Assembly (NCBI GenBank): GCA_036927565.1
Contig: JAYESD010000003.1
Coordinates: 83,001,311-83,065,310 of the forward strand
DNA: 64,000 nt
Reading direction: 5' to 3'
DNA from: Tuctoria greenei
Lineage: Eukaryota; Streptophyta; Magnoliopsida; Poales; Poaceae
Each line of letters opens with the position of its first letter. The first letter of the stretch is position 1. Below, one piece after another: positions 46,365 through 56,750 of this stretch. The notes below the pieces were generated by a model. That model did not search any database and was not told the DNA's origin. It saw only the letters and a list, made by a program, of their open reading frames with translations. The position numbers were made by a program, and so were the translations under genes.

Positions 46365-47277
46365 TGATGAGGACATCACTCATTTGTATATACACAACCC
46401 TCCATTCAATATACAAGATGCAATCAATAGAATTCACACACACCAATTAATTTCAGAGGTGAGCTCGTTCTTATATGTTTCCTTATATATTTTTGAGAAT
46501 AGATGGCTACCTAATGACTTAATTGTGATTAGGATCTATATAGAAGTTCAAGGAGTAATTGGAGGAAGGTTTAGGGTCGTGGAGGACAAGATATTACGTT
46601 CAAAGAAGATGGAAACCGGCCCGAACTCAAAATCATGTCCAACTCGGAGTCCTAGAGCAGTACACACTAAAATGGACGCCCAGGACGCATACGAACTCTA
46701 TTTTGGACATTCTAAATATGCACAGAAAGGGGAGTGGATAAACTTTGCAATGGCGCTGGTCTCATGTAAAAATACCTCGGGTGTTGACGGTAATCGTCGA
46801 AACAATATCGAGTACAGAATCTGTGAGGGTGCTGCGCCACCGTATTGGGCCATTGGGCCTTGTATCAAGTCTAAGTACATTATTTTCGTGTCTTAGGGTT
46901 ACGTCACGACCCCAACACCCCCTTAGACGTCCTCTCACCTATATATACTCCATAGTAGCCGCCATGAACAATCGAGTTTTGCTTAGATACAATCTGTCAT
47001 TGAACAGTGTCGCCGATCATCGGTTGTGAGACCCCAATTTCTTAATTAATTCAGTTTTGATTGCAACTTCTCTGTTCTTGCTTGTGTTCTTGATTGCTCT
47101 TGCAGGGATAAGACTTCGTGGAAAGGTCACTCATTTGACACGGGTGATAACCAACGGAGCAGTGGTGTAGTGATTGTGGGGTTTCGTTCGTTCGGAGCCT
47201 TGGATCATCAATGTCGAGATCTCCACCCAATCAAGTTTACCATACCTCTCAAAGGATCGGGACCAATCCTCCTATCA
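46365..47277 (+). repeat. D-plus 5' LTR (about 913 bp)
   Basis: Begins tgatgaggacatcac and ends cctatca two bases before a primer-site-like tggtatca. Matches 61721-62627 in inverse orientation with clear divergence. Frames within it, such as 46324-46896, lie mostly inside the LTR and are not taken as genes. Confidence 0.75.
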
Positions 47278-47279
47278 AT

Positions 47280-47287
47280 TGGTATCA
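47280..47287 (+). other. D-plus primer-binding site (partial initiator-Met match)
   Basis: Only the first eight bases, TGGTATCA, match the initiator-Met site; the following tatttcc does not. Confidence 0.5.
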
Positions 47288-48476
47288 TATTTCCAGGTTG
47301 CCCGTTAGGTAATTCATCTATCCATTACATTAGTTTTGTTATTCATACCTAGAGTCCACAAAAAAGCCACAAAAAAGTTGAAGTTTAGTAGATCTATTCA
47401 TTACTTTGTCCAAACCACCATTGAGCCTTTGCAACTTTCGTTTTCAGTTTGGTTTTGTTGAGTTTGTATCCGTTGTTGAGTCATATTGCTGGTTTAGAAG
47501 TGTTTTTGGTCTTAGTTTGAGTTTTGCATTGTGTTGATTCATACTTTTGAATTACGTCATCACTTCCAGATTAGATTCATCTCTGTCCAGTTTAGTATTT
47601 TCATCATATCTCGCTCATATGAACTCGGATTTTGGTGTTCTTGTACTTCATGGAAAGCTTAAGAAGTTCTCTATAATTTTTGTATTCACCAGTTTCCCAG
47701 AAAATAGAGTTATCGAGATAGAAATTGCATTAGATCCGAATCTATTATTGACTTAGAATTTTCCAACAGTCTGTGTTTCGGGGGCAATATTTCCTATTGT
47801 TCTTGTCCAAAATAGTTCTTCCATATATTGAAATTATAGAGGAGAGATATATCTACAATCTTGCTGTTGTAAGTTTTTCTATTTGGAGCCTCTAAATATC
47901 CCTATTTGTCCTTAGACGATTGAGCAGAAAATTTGTGACAGACCCACGAGATATCTTTGATTGCTTTTCATTGTGTTCTTCTTTTGCAACACATTCTGAA
48001 AAACAAAAGAAAAAAGAAAAATGCAAGTGCAAAACAATTTACAAAAGCCGCACAAAAAAAGGAGAAAAACAACAACAAAAAACAAAAGTGCTTGCTTTCA
48101 TTTGTGTCATCTAGTTTTGTCTCATGTCTTGCTAGCCTGAACTACTAGGAATACATTTAGGCCAGCAAATTTGACAAGTACTTTGGACACTTATTCAAAT
48201 TTACTATCTGATTTCATTGTTGCTAATCCTTGCTACATATAAAGTGTCATCCAAGCTACACCTTACTCTTGAGCAGAATTGATACACCTTTGCAATCATC
48301 CCACGCTTCATTGGTTTCTTCATACCGTCCACTGGTTGCCACCTGCAGTGTCGGTAAGAACACTTGTAAGAGCGTGGTAAGATGCTTGAGAGTGTGTGAT
48401 TCCAGTTCTACTTTGACATTATCCTTTGTAGTTGATAGGTATAAATATTTTTGTTGACTCTTGTTTGCTACTAACA
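47288..48476 (+). other. D-plus leader (non-coding)
   Basis: About 1.2 kb without a gene. Contains a module at 47604-47695 closely resembling one in B's leader (36051-36145) and an A-rich tract at 47998-48085. Confidence 0.7.
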
Positions 48477-48957
48477 ATGTCAGGTAAAAGCAAGAATCAT
48501 GCACTATATGCAGAGATGATGATGAAGACGGCGATGGAATTGCTCACTAAAAATCAAACATCAACCAAGGTTTCACATGACATTCAGACCACCTTTACAA
48601 CACCTTCCCCAAGAAGTAATTACATTTACCCATCTCTTCATTCTTATGATGGTTTTGGTTATGATGAATATATTGCTTGGGAAATAGAGTTGGATAAAAT
48701 TTTTGGACAATGACATATGTGAAAGAGGAGAAAGATTAGGAATATTGCTACTGCATTAGTTGATTGTGCATTAACTTGGTGAGACAACTTAAGTGATTCA
48801 GAAAAACCTCGAACATGGAAAGATATGAAAATTCTTATGCGAGAAACTTTTGCTAATGTATCTAATTGCAAAGATAAAATACATGAACTTGAGAACAATT
48901 TTCTTGTTGTACCTCCTCCTTTGCCTAACCTTTTGCAGGAACATGAACAAATAAATG
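48477..48957 (+). pseudogene. D-plus gag, N-terminal part
   Basis: Starts at MSGKSKNHALYAEMM (ATG 48477). SYDGFGYDEYIAWEIELDKI and MCERRKIRNIATALVDCALT identify a Ty3-type gag domain, matching D-minus residue for residue over long parts. A TGA near 48712 and a TGA near 48781 break it. The frame is cut at about 48957 by the junction with G2. Confidence 0.82.
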
Positions 48958-49528
48958 CAGTATGCTCCGGAGCTGCCACGTGTCTAACCGTCGGATCTTC
49001 AGCCTCTAACCTCCGAAAGACTCCACAACGGCTCCGGATCTTCAAAGGGGAATCAAGGACTTCAAGACCTGATTAAATGTCATTAATACTATATTAATGA
49101 CACACGATTGGACGACCTTAATTACCAAGTAACGGTGCTATCAAAGCCCGTAACTCGGTTATTAAGGGTAATTAAGCGCATCAAATGCGTATCAATATTA
49201 GTAACCGCTGGGGCCACATGTCGGGCCAGGCTAACTTGTAACGGCCTGCCCTTGTACTATAAAAGGACAGGTCGACGATACATAGAGGGGGACTCGACGC
49301 GCTCACTCTACACTCTCAACTTACGTTGAGCTCATACATTCAATACAACACCATCACACCCCGTGGAGTAGGGTATTACGCTCAGGAGGCCCGAACCACG
49401 TAAATCTTCGTGTCTCCTGTGTCATTTAACACTTCACCTTCTTGAATCTCCGCGCGCCCACACCGAACCTCAAACTCCTCAAACACTTTAGTAGTGTCAG
49501 GAGATCTGCCGGATCAAAACCACCAACA
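48958..49528 (+). repeat. G2 5' LTR, first about 289 bp missing
   Basis: Aligns without gaps to 61071-61641 of the 3' LTR. The left end begins inside the LTR at cagtatgctcc, joined to gag of D-plus. Contains the TATA box at 49258-49264. Confidence 0.92.
49258..49264 (+). promoter_or_regulatory. TATA box of G2 5' LTR
   Basis: TATAAAAGGACAGG, conserved in the 3' LTR (61371-61377) and in G1. Confidence 0.6.
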
Positions 49529-49545
49529 TTTGGCGCGCCAGGAAG
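49529..49545 (+). other. G2 primer-binding site
   Basis: tttggcgcgccaggaag directly follows the LTR end. Counterpart of 6481-6496 in G1. The tRNA is not identified. Confidence 0.6.
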
Positions 49546-49565
49546 GGGCACCTGAGATTTCAAGA

Positions 49566-51046
49566 ATGGTGAACTCAGCCGCTGGATCATCCAATGGTCA
49601 TCCCGCTGTTCAAGCTATTGGGGGCAATCCCTCCAATATGCAGCCACCAGCAGGAACCACGGTTCCCGCAGGAGTCACACTTCCACCACCGCCGCCTCCA
49701 CCAACAAATCAAGCTGGGCAACGCGATGGTGCACCAGCGTCAATCACTGCGTCGGCGAATCATGACAACCCGGAACACGCACTCCATGTAGCACGTGCTC
49801 TCCTTCAGCGCCCACCACCTACGGATGCATCCCGAGATGCACTGGAGCAGTGGAGGGCCGATGTGGAACACTTAGTTGCAGTAGCAGCCGACCGCATCAG
49901 CAACCAGGGTCCTCCTCCTTCCGGACGGGCCCCGTCGCAGCGACGGACCATGTCTGGCAGACTTGGTTCGCATGTTTCCAACAGCAGGAGACGTGCTGCA
50001 TCACAGCAGGTGACGTCATTGCCCTCCAGGGCACGACGCACTCACACGGTATCAAGGCTTTCAACTCATGACCTCCGGGCAGAGCTTGATCGCCGATACC
50101 GTCAACAAGACAGCCGAGTCCATATTGAGCGTGCTCGTGAAAGACGAGAAGCTCAGGACATTCCTGCTCATGAAGGAGTAGGAGGAGGTTGTTCGGCTCT
50201 GGCCATGCATCTGCGTATGGTCAGGTGGCCACATAATTCCGACCTCACCAGCCGAAGAAGTTTGACGGAACTGTTAATCCCGTCGAATTTCTTCAGATTT
50301 ACTCCACTGCTATCCTGGCAGCTGGAGGAAATGAGGCCGTAATGGCCAATTATTTTCCAGTGGCTTTAACTGGGACCGCCCGATCCTGGTTTATGAGCCT
50401 TCCACCCAACTCCATCAACAGTTGGGAGGAGTTGTGCCGGCAGTTCACCGCCAACTTCGGGAATTCATACACCCGACCAGGCACCAAACTGGACCTTTTT
50501 GCAGTCGTGCAAAAAGGAGGAGAATCCCTGTGATCATTCATCCAGAGATTCTCAGGTACGAAACAATATCCCTTCTATCTCTAGCGCTTCTGTCATTGTG
50601 GCATTTAGACAGCGCGTACGGGATAAGAAGATGTTGGAGAAACTTGCGATCAAGGAGATTACAAGTGTCACGGAACTCTTCAGCTTGGCTGACAAATGTG
50701 CCAGAGCTGCGGAGGGCCGTGAAATGCACTCCAAACCACCTCCGGAGGACCACAAGAAATCCTCCAAAGGAGAAGCCACTACCTCCGGGAGTGGCAAGAA
50801 GAAGAAAAAGACCAACAGCAAGAAGAAGCCGTCGACCGGTGCATCTAATGCTGCAGCTGCTGCAGCTCCGGGTGGCCGGAGGCCACGCCCCGAGAAGCGA
50901 TCTCGACCGTCTTCTGAAGACGGTGGCAAACCCAAGGTGTGGTGTCCAATTCACAAAACGGACAGACACAGTTTGGAAGACTGCCGGGAGGTCCAAAACC
51001 TTGCCGAGCGCTACAACAAGCGCCGGGAAGAAGTTCCTTTCCGATA
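49566..51046 (+). pseudogene. G2 gag
   Basis: Starts at MVNSAAGSSNGHP. An N-terminal Pro/Ala-rich half is followed by an Arg-rich stretch (about 50000-50150), the gag core (MANYFPVALTGTARSWFM at 50342), a helical part (AFRQRVRDKKMLEKLAIKE, 50605) that G1 has lost, and a Lys/Ser-rich linker. A Cys/His motif, WCPIHKTDRHSLEDC, lies near 50942 and the end is PFR at 51046. Frame changes lie near 50250 and 50535, with a stop at 50531-50533. Confidence 0.85.
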
Positions 51047-51065
51047 GAGGGAAGGAAAACAAAAA

Positions 51066-51985
51066 GTTGATGAAGCTCTGGCTGAAGAGGAGTTAGGTTT
51101 TCAGGATCCCAAAAAGGTCCTGAAGGCCGTTTATACCTCTGTCGACGACGATTCTAACGTCTCTAACAACGAGCGTCGGAAAACCATGAACACCATTTTT
51201 GGTGGATCATGGGACATCACCTCCCGCTGCATCCTCAAGACAATGCGTCGAGACATGGCTGCTGTAGCTCCTACGGCCAGGGCAGAGCCTCATCGGAAGT
51301 GGATGGACACAGCCATCACTTTTGATGCTTCGGACTGCCCTCGAAGCATGGTTGGAGCAGGCCAGTTACCTATGATGCTATCTCCTACCATCAATAACAT
51401 CCAGCTCCACCATGTTATGGTAGACGGAGGTTCGGGGCTCAACCTCATAAGTTTCAAAGCTTTTACCAAGCTTCAGCTCCGACCTTCAGATCTTCACCCC
51501 TCCCAACCTTTCTCCGGAGTAGGTCCGGGAGCCATTACCCCACTCAGTGCTATTACCCTCCCCATTACCTTCGGGACCCGGGAGAAGTATCGCACCAAGA
51601 AGTTGGTCTTTGACGTTGCTCAGATCAACTTACCTTTCAATGCCATTTTGGGTAGGCCTGCCTTGTAAAAATTCATGTCAGCTGCTCATTATGGTTACCT
51701 GGTGTTAATGATGCCAACACCAGTAGGCGTTCTCCGGATCCGCCGAGATCGCACTGCCGGAGTAACTGCTCTGGAAGAACTCCTTGCGCTTACTACAGCG
51801 CAAGAGGAGGACTCCAGATAGGAGCAAGCTCCAAAACCCCCGAGCATTCGTCGGCGAGGCTCGACTTCTGCACCTCGTGTGCAGCCAAGCGGCGACACCG
51901 ACATTCCCGTCAAAGTTGTCCAAATCGGTTCTGATGCCGCTCAGACCACCCGTATATCGGGGGTACTGAATGACAAATAGGAACT
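51066..51985 (+). pseudogene. G2 gag-pol junction and aspartic protease
   Basis: MNTIFGGSWDITSRC (51186) leads into a protease-like domain with VDGGSGLNLISF (about 51420) and ILGRPAL (51648). A TAA at 51666-51668 follows at once. The same frame continues through a Glu/Ala-rich stretch to the start of RT. The motif is D-G-G, as in G1. Confidence 0.75.
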
Positions 51986-52860
51986 CGCGCTCATCGCTTT
52001 CCTCCGGGCTAATGTCGACATGTTTGCCTGGCAACCGTCACAAAGGCCTGGGATCCCCAGGGAAGTGATTGAGCACAATCTAAAGATCAACCCCGATGCC
52101 CGGCCCGTGCATCAGAAGCCTCAGAAGCAATCCGTGGAGCGACATAACTTCATTCGACAAGAAGTGAAGAAGTTGCTCGAAGCTGGATTCATCCAAGAAG
52201 TCTTTCATCCAAAATGGCTGGCAAACCCAGTCGTTGTGCCCAAGGCCGGCGGGAAGCTTTGGATGTGTATTGACTACACAACACTAAATAAGGCATGTCC
52301 AAAAGATCCATTCCCACTACCTAGAATAGATCAGATAGTGGATTCCACCTCCGGGTGTGAATTACTATGTTTCCTAGATGCATATTCTGGGTATCATCAA
52401 ATCAGAATGTCTAAGGAAGATGAAGAGCATACCTCTTTCATCACAGTAGATGGATTGTACTGTTATACAGCCATGCCATTTGGTCTCAAGAATGCAGCTT
52501 CAACCTTTGTATGAGCTATGTACAAAACTTTTGAAGAACTCATTAGAGACATAGTGGAAGTGTACGTTGATGACATCGTGGTCAAGGTCAAGAACAAGGA
52601 GTCACTCCTTGACACCTTGCAGGCTGTCTTCGACAAGCTGCGGACACCCGCACAAAGCTAAACCCAGACAAGTGTGTCTTCGAGGTTAGCTCCAGAAAAC
52701 TTCTTGGTTTCATGGTAAATCACCGGGGCATAGAAGCTAATCCGGCGAAGATCAAAGCCATTGAAGACATGCGGCCACCAGCTCGCATCTAGTATGTCCA
52801 AAAGCTGACTGGATGTCTAGCAGCCCTCAGCCAGTTCATTTCAAGACTGGCGGAACGGGC
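51986..52860 (+). pseudogene. G2 reverse transcriptase
   Basis: Open from 52020 to 52514: FAWQPSQRPGIPREVIEHNL, MCIDYTTLNKACPKDPFPLP, FLDAYSGYHQIRMS and MPFGLKNAASTFV, then a TGA (52512-52514). The catalytic YVDD is intact (52563-52574). A frameshift near 52650 precedes LGFMVNHRGIEANPAK. A further stop lies near 52790. Confidence 0.87.
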
Positions 52861-54295
52861 ACTTCCCTTCTTCAAGTTATTGAGGAAGGCCGGACCATTC
52901 CAATGGTCTAAAGAGGCAGAAAAGGCGTTCCAGGAGCTAAAACAGCTCCTCACCACCCTACCAACTCTGGTAGCTCCGAACCCTGGTGAGCCTTTGCTGT
53001 TTTACATTTCATCACTGATGAAGTCGTCAGTATGGTCCTGGTTCCAGAGAGACCAGAACCATCCCATGTTCAGGAATCCAGACCCCTCCGGGAGGGTCCG
53101 AAGGTTCCTAAAAGCAAGTATGGGTCCCAGTTCCCAGACTTGAATCGACAAGAAGTTACTTCAGAAGACCCAGACCACTCCGGGAGGGTCCAGGTCACTT
53201 CTGAAGAAGCTCCGGGTCCCTCCAGCCAGGACCCGGAGGTCCCCGAAGAAGGTCCGGATCCCTCAGGGAGGATCCGGATCAATGAAGAGGAAGCTCCGGG
53301 CCCCTCCGGAAGGGTCCGGACCATCCAGCGCCCAGTGTACTTCATCAGTGAAGTACTTCATGACGCCAAGACTCGATACCTAGAGGTGCATAAGCTGCTC
53401 TATGCAGTTCTTATTGCCTCCCGGAAGCTTCGCCATTACTTCCAAGCTCACAAGATCTCAGTGGTGACTTCTTACCCACTTCGAGCAATCTTGCATAATC
53501 CCAATTCAACTGGGGATATTGCAAAGTGGGCAGCGGAATTGGCCGAATTCGATCTCGAATTCATTTCAAGGCAAGTAATCAAGAGTCAAGCATTGGCAGA
53601 TTTCGTGGCGGAATGGACTCCCTCTCCATCAAACCCTGGGGGTCCCATTGAGCAGAAGCCGGAACACAAGGCTCCAATCTTCACCGAGCCTCACTGGACC
53701 CTCTATTTCGACGGCTCCATGCAAAAGCAGGGGGCCTGAGCTGGAATCCTTCTCCTCGCACCAACCGGGAAGAAGGTAAAATACATGATACACCTTGACT
53801 TCGAGGCGACCAACAACATGGCGGAGTACAAAGAACTCATCTATTGACTAAAGGTAGCACTATCATACGGTGTCAAGCAATTGCTGGTCAAGGGAGATTC
53901 ACAGCTCATCATTAAACAAGTAAAGGGTGAATGCTCCTGCAACAACCTCCAGCTAGCTGCTTACCTCCTTGAAGTCCAGAGGCTTCAGAAGGACTTCGAA
54001 GTCCTAGACCTCCACCATGTCCAGCGTGCCCACAATGCTGAAGCTGACGAACTCTCGACAAAAGTGTCAACCGGAGCTCCGGCTCCTGACGGAACTTTTG
54101 TCCGGAGGTTGTCAAAACCCACAGCTCAGCCTGCCGAACTAAGCGAAGGGGGCGAGATCAGCATCCCGAAGCTGACGGTCCCGATGGCCCTGTTACCATG
54201 GCAGCCATCAAGGGTCGTAGGTGCTGCCGGAAGCTCCGAGCAACCCAACATGCAAGACTCAAATGCTCAAGTTAGCTCCGATGCATGGATATTAG
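52861..54295 (+). pseudogene. G2 RNase H region with repeat-rich linker and second RNase H
   Basis: The first RNase H starts at KEAEKAFQELKQLL (52907) and is interrupted, after MVLVPERPEP, by an acidic linker of about 90 residues with four SGRVR/SGRIR repeats (53080-53325). It resumes at RPVYFISEVLHDAKTRY. The second RNase H begins at TLYFDGSMQKQGA (53698), has a TGA at 53737-53739 and a second stop near 53845, and continues with DSQLIIKQVKGECSC (53898). A frameshift lies near 53020. Confidence 0.78.
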
Positions 54296-55434
54296 AGATC
54301 CGGGGCTACTTGAAAGACAACATCCTTCCTGACGATGATGTATCCGCTGACCGGATAGTCAGATTGGCTAAAAGATACACGTTGGTAGAAGGGGATCTCT
54401 ATCGGCGCATCACAAGGTAAGAAGGCTGCAAGCTCCTCGCAGAAATCCATGGAGGCGAGTGTGGGAACCATGCGTCTTCCCGCACGCTGGTCGGTAAAGC
54501 CTTTCGGCATGGCTTCTACTGGCCTACAACACTCCAGGATGCAACTGAGCTGGTGAAGAAATGCGAAGCATGCCAATTTCATGCAAAGCAAATTCACACA
54601 CCGGCTCATCCTCTACAAATGATACCTCCTACATGGCCCTTCGCTTTGTGGGGGATGGACATCTTGGGACCTTTCCCAAGAGCTGTCGGAGGTTACAAGT
54701 TCCTGTACGTCGCCATTGACAAGTTCACCAAATGGCCGGAAGCAACTCCAGTTGTGACAATCAACAAGCAGTCTGCTATCAACTTTTTGCAGTCCATTGT
54801 ATGCAGATTTGGAGTCCCAAACAAAATCATAACTGATAATGGGACCCAATTCACAAGCTCTGCATTTCAAGGATATTGCGAAGACCTCGGCATTCAAGTT
54901 TGCTACGCCTCCGTAGCTCACCCGGCAAGTAATGGCCAGGCTGAGAGAGCAAATGTTGAAATCCTTAAAGGACTCAAAACGCGCACCTATGAGCGTTTGA
55001 AAAAACATGGAGCCAAGTGGATTGAAGAGCTTCCGCCCACTCTATGGGCCAACAGGATCCTTCCTCCAGAGATCACCTTGGGGTCACTCCGGGTCCGGAC
55101 CTTCGATGAAGCCACGCAGGACCAGCTCCGGCGTGAAGACCTAGACCTCCTTGAGTAGGGAAGGTGCCAAGCAGCTGTTCGGAATGCCCGATATCGCCAA
55201 GCCCTTCGGCGCTATCATCAGCGGCATGTACACAACTGATAGCTCGAGGAAGGTGATCTGGTGCTACGGAGAATACAATCTAGAGAAGGGTTAAACAAAC
55301 TCTCCCCCAGCTGGGAGGGACCCTTCTGAGTGATTAAAGTATCCCGTCCCAGAAGCGTTCGCTTGGCTACCGAGGATGGGACACCTCTCCCAAATCCTTG
55401 GAACAATGAGCACCTCCATAAGTTCTACACTTAA
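54296..55434 (+). pseudogene. G2 integrase, in-frame deletion before C-terminal domain
   Basis: The zinc region ends in KKCEACQFHAKQ (54553). The core has Asp in GMDILGPFP, Asp in TDNGTQFTS and Glu in GQAERANVEILK. After WANR the frame jumps straight to LPPEITLGSLRV: about 20 codons present in G1 (which reads TPNPSTEETPFF there) are missing. Stops follow at 54418, 55156, about 55240 and 55328. The end matches G1's FYA region. Confidence 0.85.
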
Positions 55435-56750
55435 TATCACGGAGGTGAGTCTGTAGTAACTTGAGGTGTATGTTATAGAGTCATTGTACAGAGTCGGGTA
55501 GTTCCCACGGGAGAACAGCCGAACCTTTCCTGGAAGGTCCGCAAAGTTCATGCAACACTTGTCACAGTCCCAAGACTAAAAGTGTGGCTAGCTACCCTAG
55601 GTCAAATGAGAAATTAAACACGCTTAGCCTGGTTCCATACCCTAAGAGTGTACTTGTTTCCCCTGTACCCCGGACCTATAATGAAAGACATGTTCATGCG
55701 AAACAGACTCCACGTGCATTTATTTTGTACAGGCTCAACATTTTTTATTTTTGTCTTTCTTGTCTATAACAAAGTTGTAAAATTCTTAAGAAATTTTAGT
55801 TCGACCAGTTCATTTACGATTCGAGTTGTATTGTCAATTCTTTTGGATTCAAATATTGTTCATGGCCCACTCGCCTGAATGCCGCCAAGCCAATCTAGGG
55901 CCGGAGTGTGCTATCGACTTAGCCTGGTCAAGCACCCTAAGTACGCCACTCTACCTACACCCCGACAGGCCGAAGTAAGGCGGGTCCAAGTACAATTGGA
56001 TCTTGAAGAAAAGACAACGCATTCGGTTGTATTCAGAATCGCGTTTGACCTAAAACTTTCTTGGGAATCGTAAGCCGCGACGAAGTTATAGGCAAGGAAC
56101 GAATTTTACTATTTTTCTTGGCTTCAGTGTGTAGGAAAAATAAAAAATCCACGTTGATGGAGAAAAGCCGGAGCTAACAAAGCTCTGACTCCCCCTAGGA
56201 GACTTGTAATCGATGTTAAACATTTAAAACGAGCACCACCGGAGCAACCAAGCTCCGGTAAAGCTGGGGGGGCCAGCCGTCGATGCAAAATAAAAGATGG
56301 TGAGAAGACCCCACAAGCGGAGTCTGCTACCGACAAACTACGCGTTGGTAAAGGTCACTGCCGGAGCTACTAAGCTCCGACACCCCGGAGGGCTAACTAT
56401 CCATGCTCTACGCGTTGATAGAGACTATTGCCGGAGCTACTAAGCTCCGACGATAGCCAATGCCGGAGCTTCTAAGCTCCGACAACCTCAGGGGGCCTTC
56501 ACTATCGAAGACTTCGGACCTACACTCTACAAATTCGGAGCAAATGAGTCTTCAACAAAACACAATATCCTCTTGGTACATGTTCACAATCAAATTGTGT
56601 ACATCTACCAGGAGGCCAAGTGAAGACAAAAGTGTTGAAGACAAAAAATGAAATTCACAAAAATTTGGGGATTTCATTCATCTGGAGACAAGGGATTACA
56701 AAATTGGGGAAGAAAAAGAGAGAATACAAGTGGGAGCTACAGAGATGGTC
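55435..56750 (+). other. G2 post-integrase non-coding region
   Basis: About 1.3 kb without a supportable gene. The first 640 bases match G1's tail (1-643, inverted). From 56167 to 56483 lies a set of five inverted-repeat units. The stretch 56500-56750 precedes the 3' end of the antisense gene. Confidence 0.7.
56167..56483. repeat. Array of hairpin-forming repeats (GCCGGAGCT...AGCTCCGAC)
   Basis: Five units of about 22 bases: 56167-56189, 56238-56259, 56360-56381, 56430-56451 and 56462-56483. Each has arms that pair (ggagct with agctcc) around a 4-5 base loop. The units at 56360 and 56430 lie in a larger repeat of about 70 bases that also holds tacgcgttg. Confidence 0.8.

Larger units (their letters stand above)
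46365..48957 (+). mobile_element. D-plus: gag-type Ty3-like element, 3' part lost
   Basis: LTR 46365-47277, imperfect initiator-Met primer site, A+T-rich leader, then the start of gag, which ends abruptly where the truncated G2 LTR begins. It is related to D-minus at the right end of the window, in opposite orientation. The LTR start was placed by comparison with D-minus, where a polypurine tract precedes the same tgatgaggacatcac. Confidence 0.75.

Noticed and set aside
46324..46896. 190-codon ORF at the start of D-plus
   Set aside because: It starts before the LTR and runs through it. D-minus shows the same frame crossing pol end, polypurine tract and LTR, so only the short pre-LTR part could be coding.
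47998..48085. A-rich tract as a poly(A) tail of a retroposed gene
   Set aside because: It is interrupted by other bases, lies inside the D-plus leader, and has no gene before it or duplications around it.
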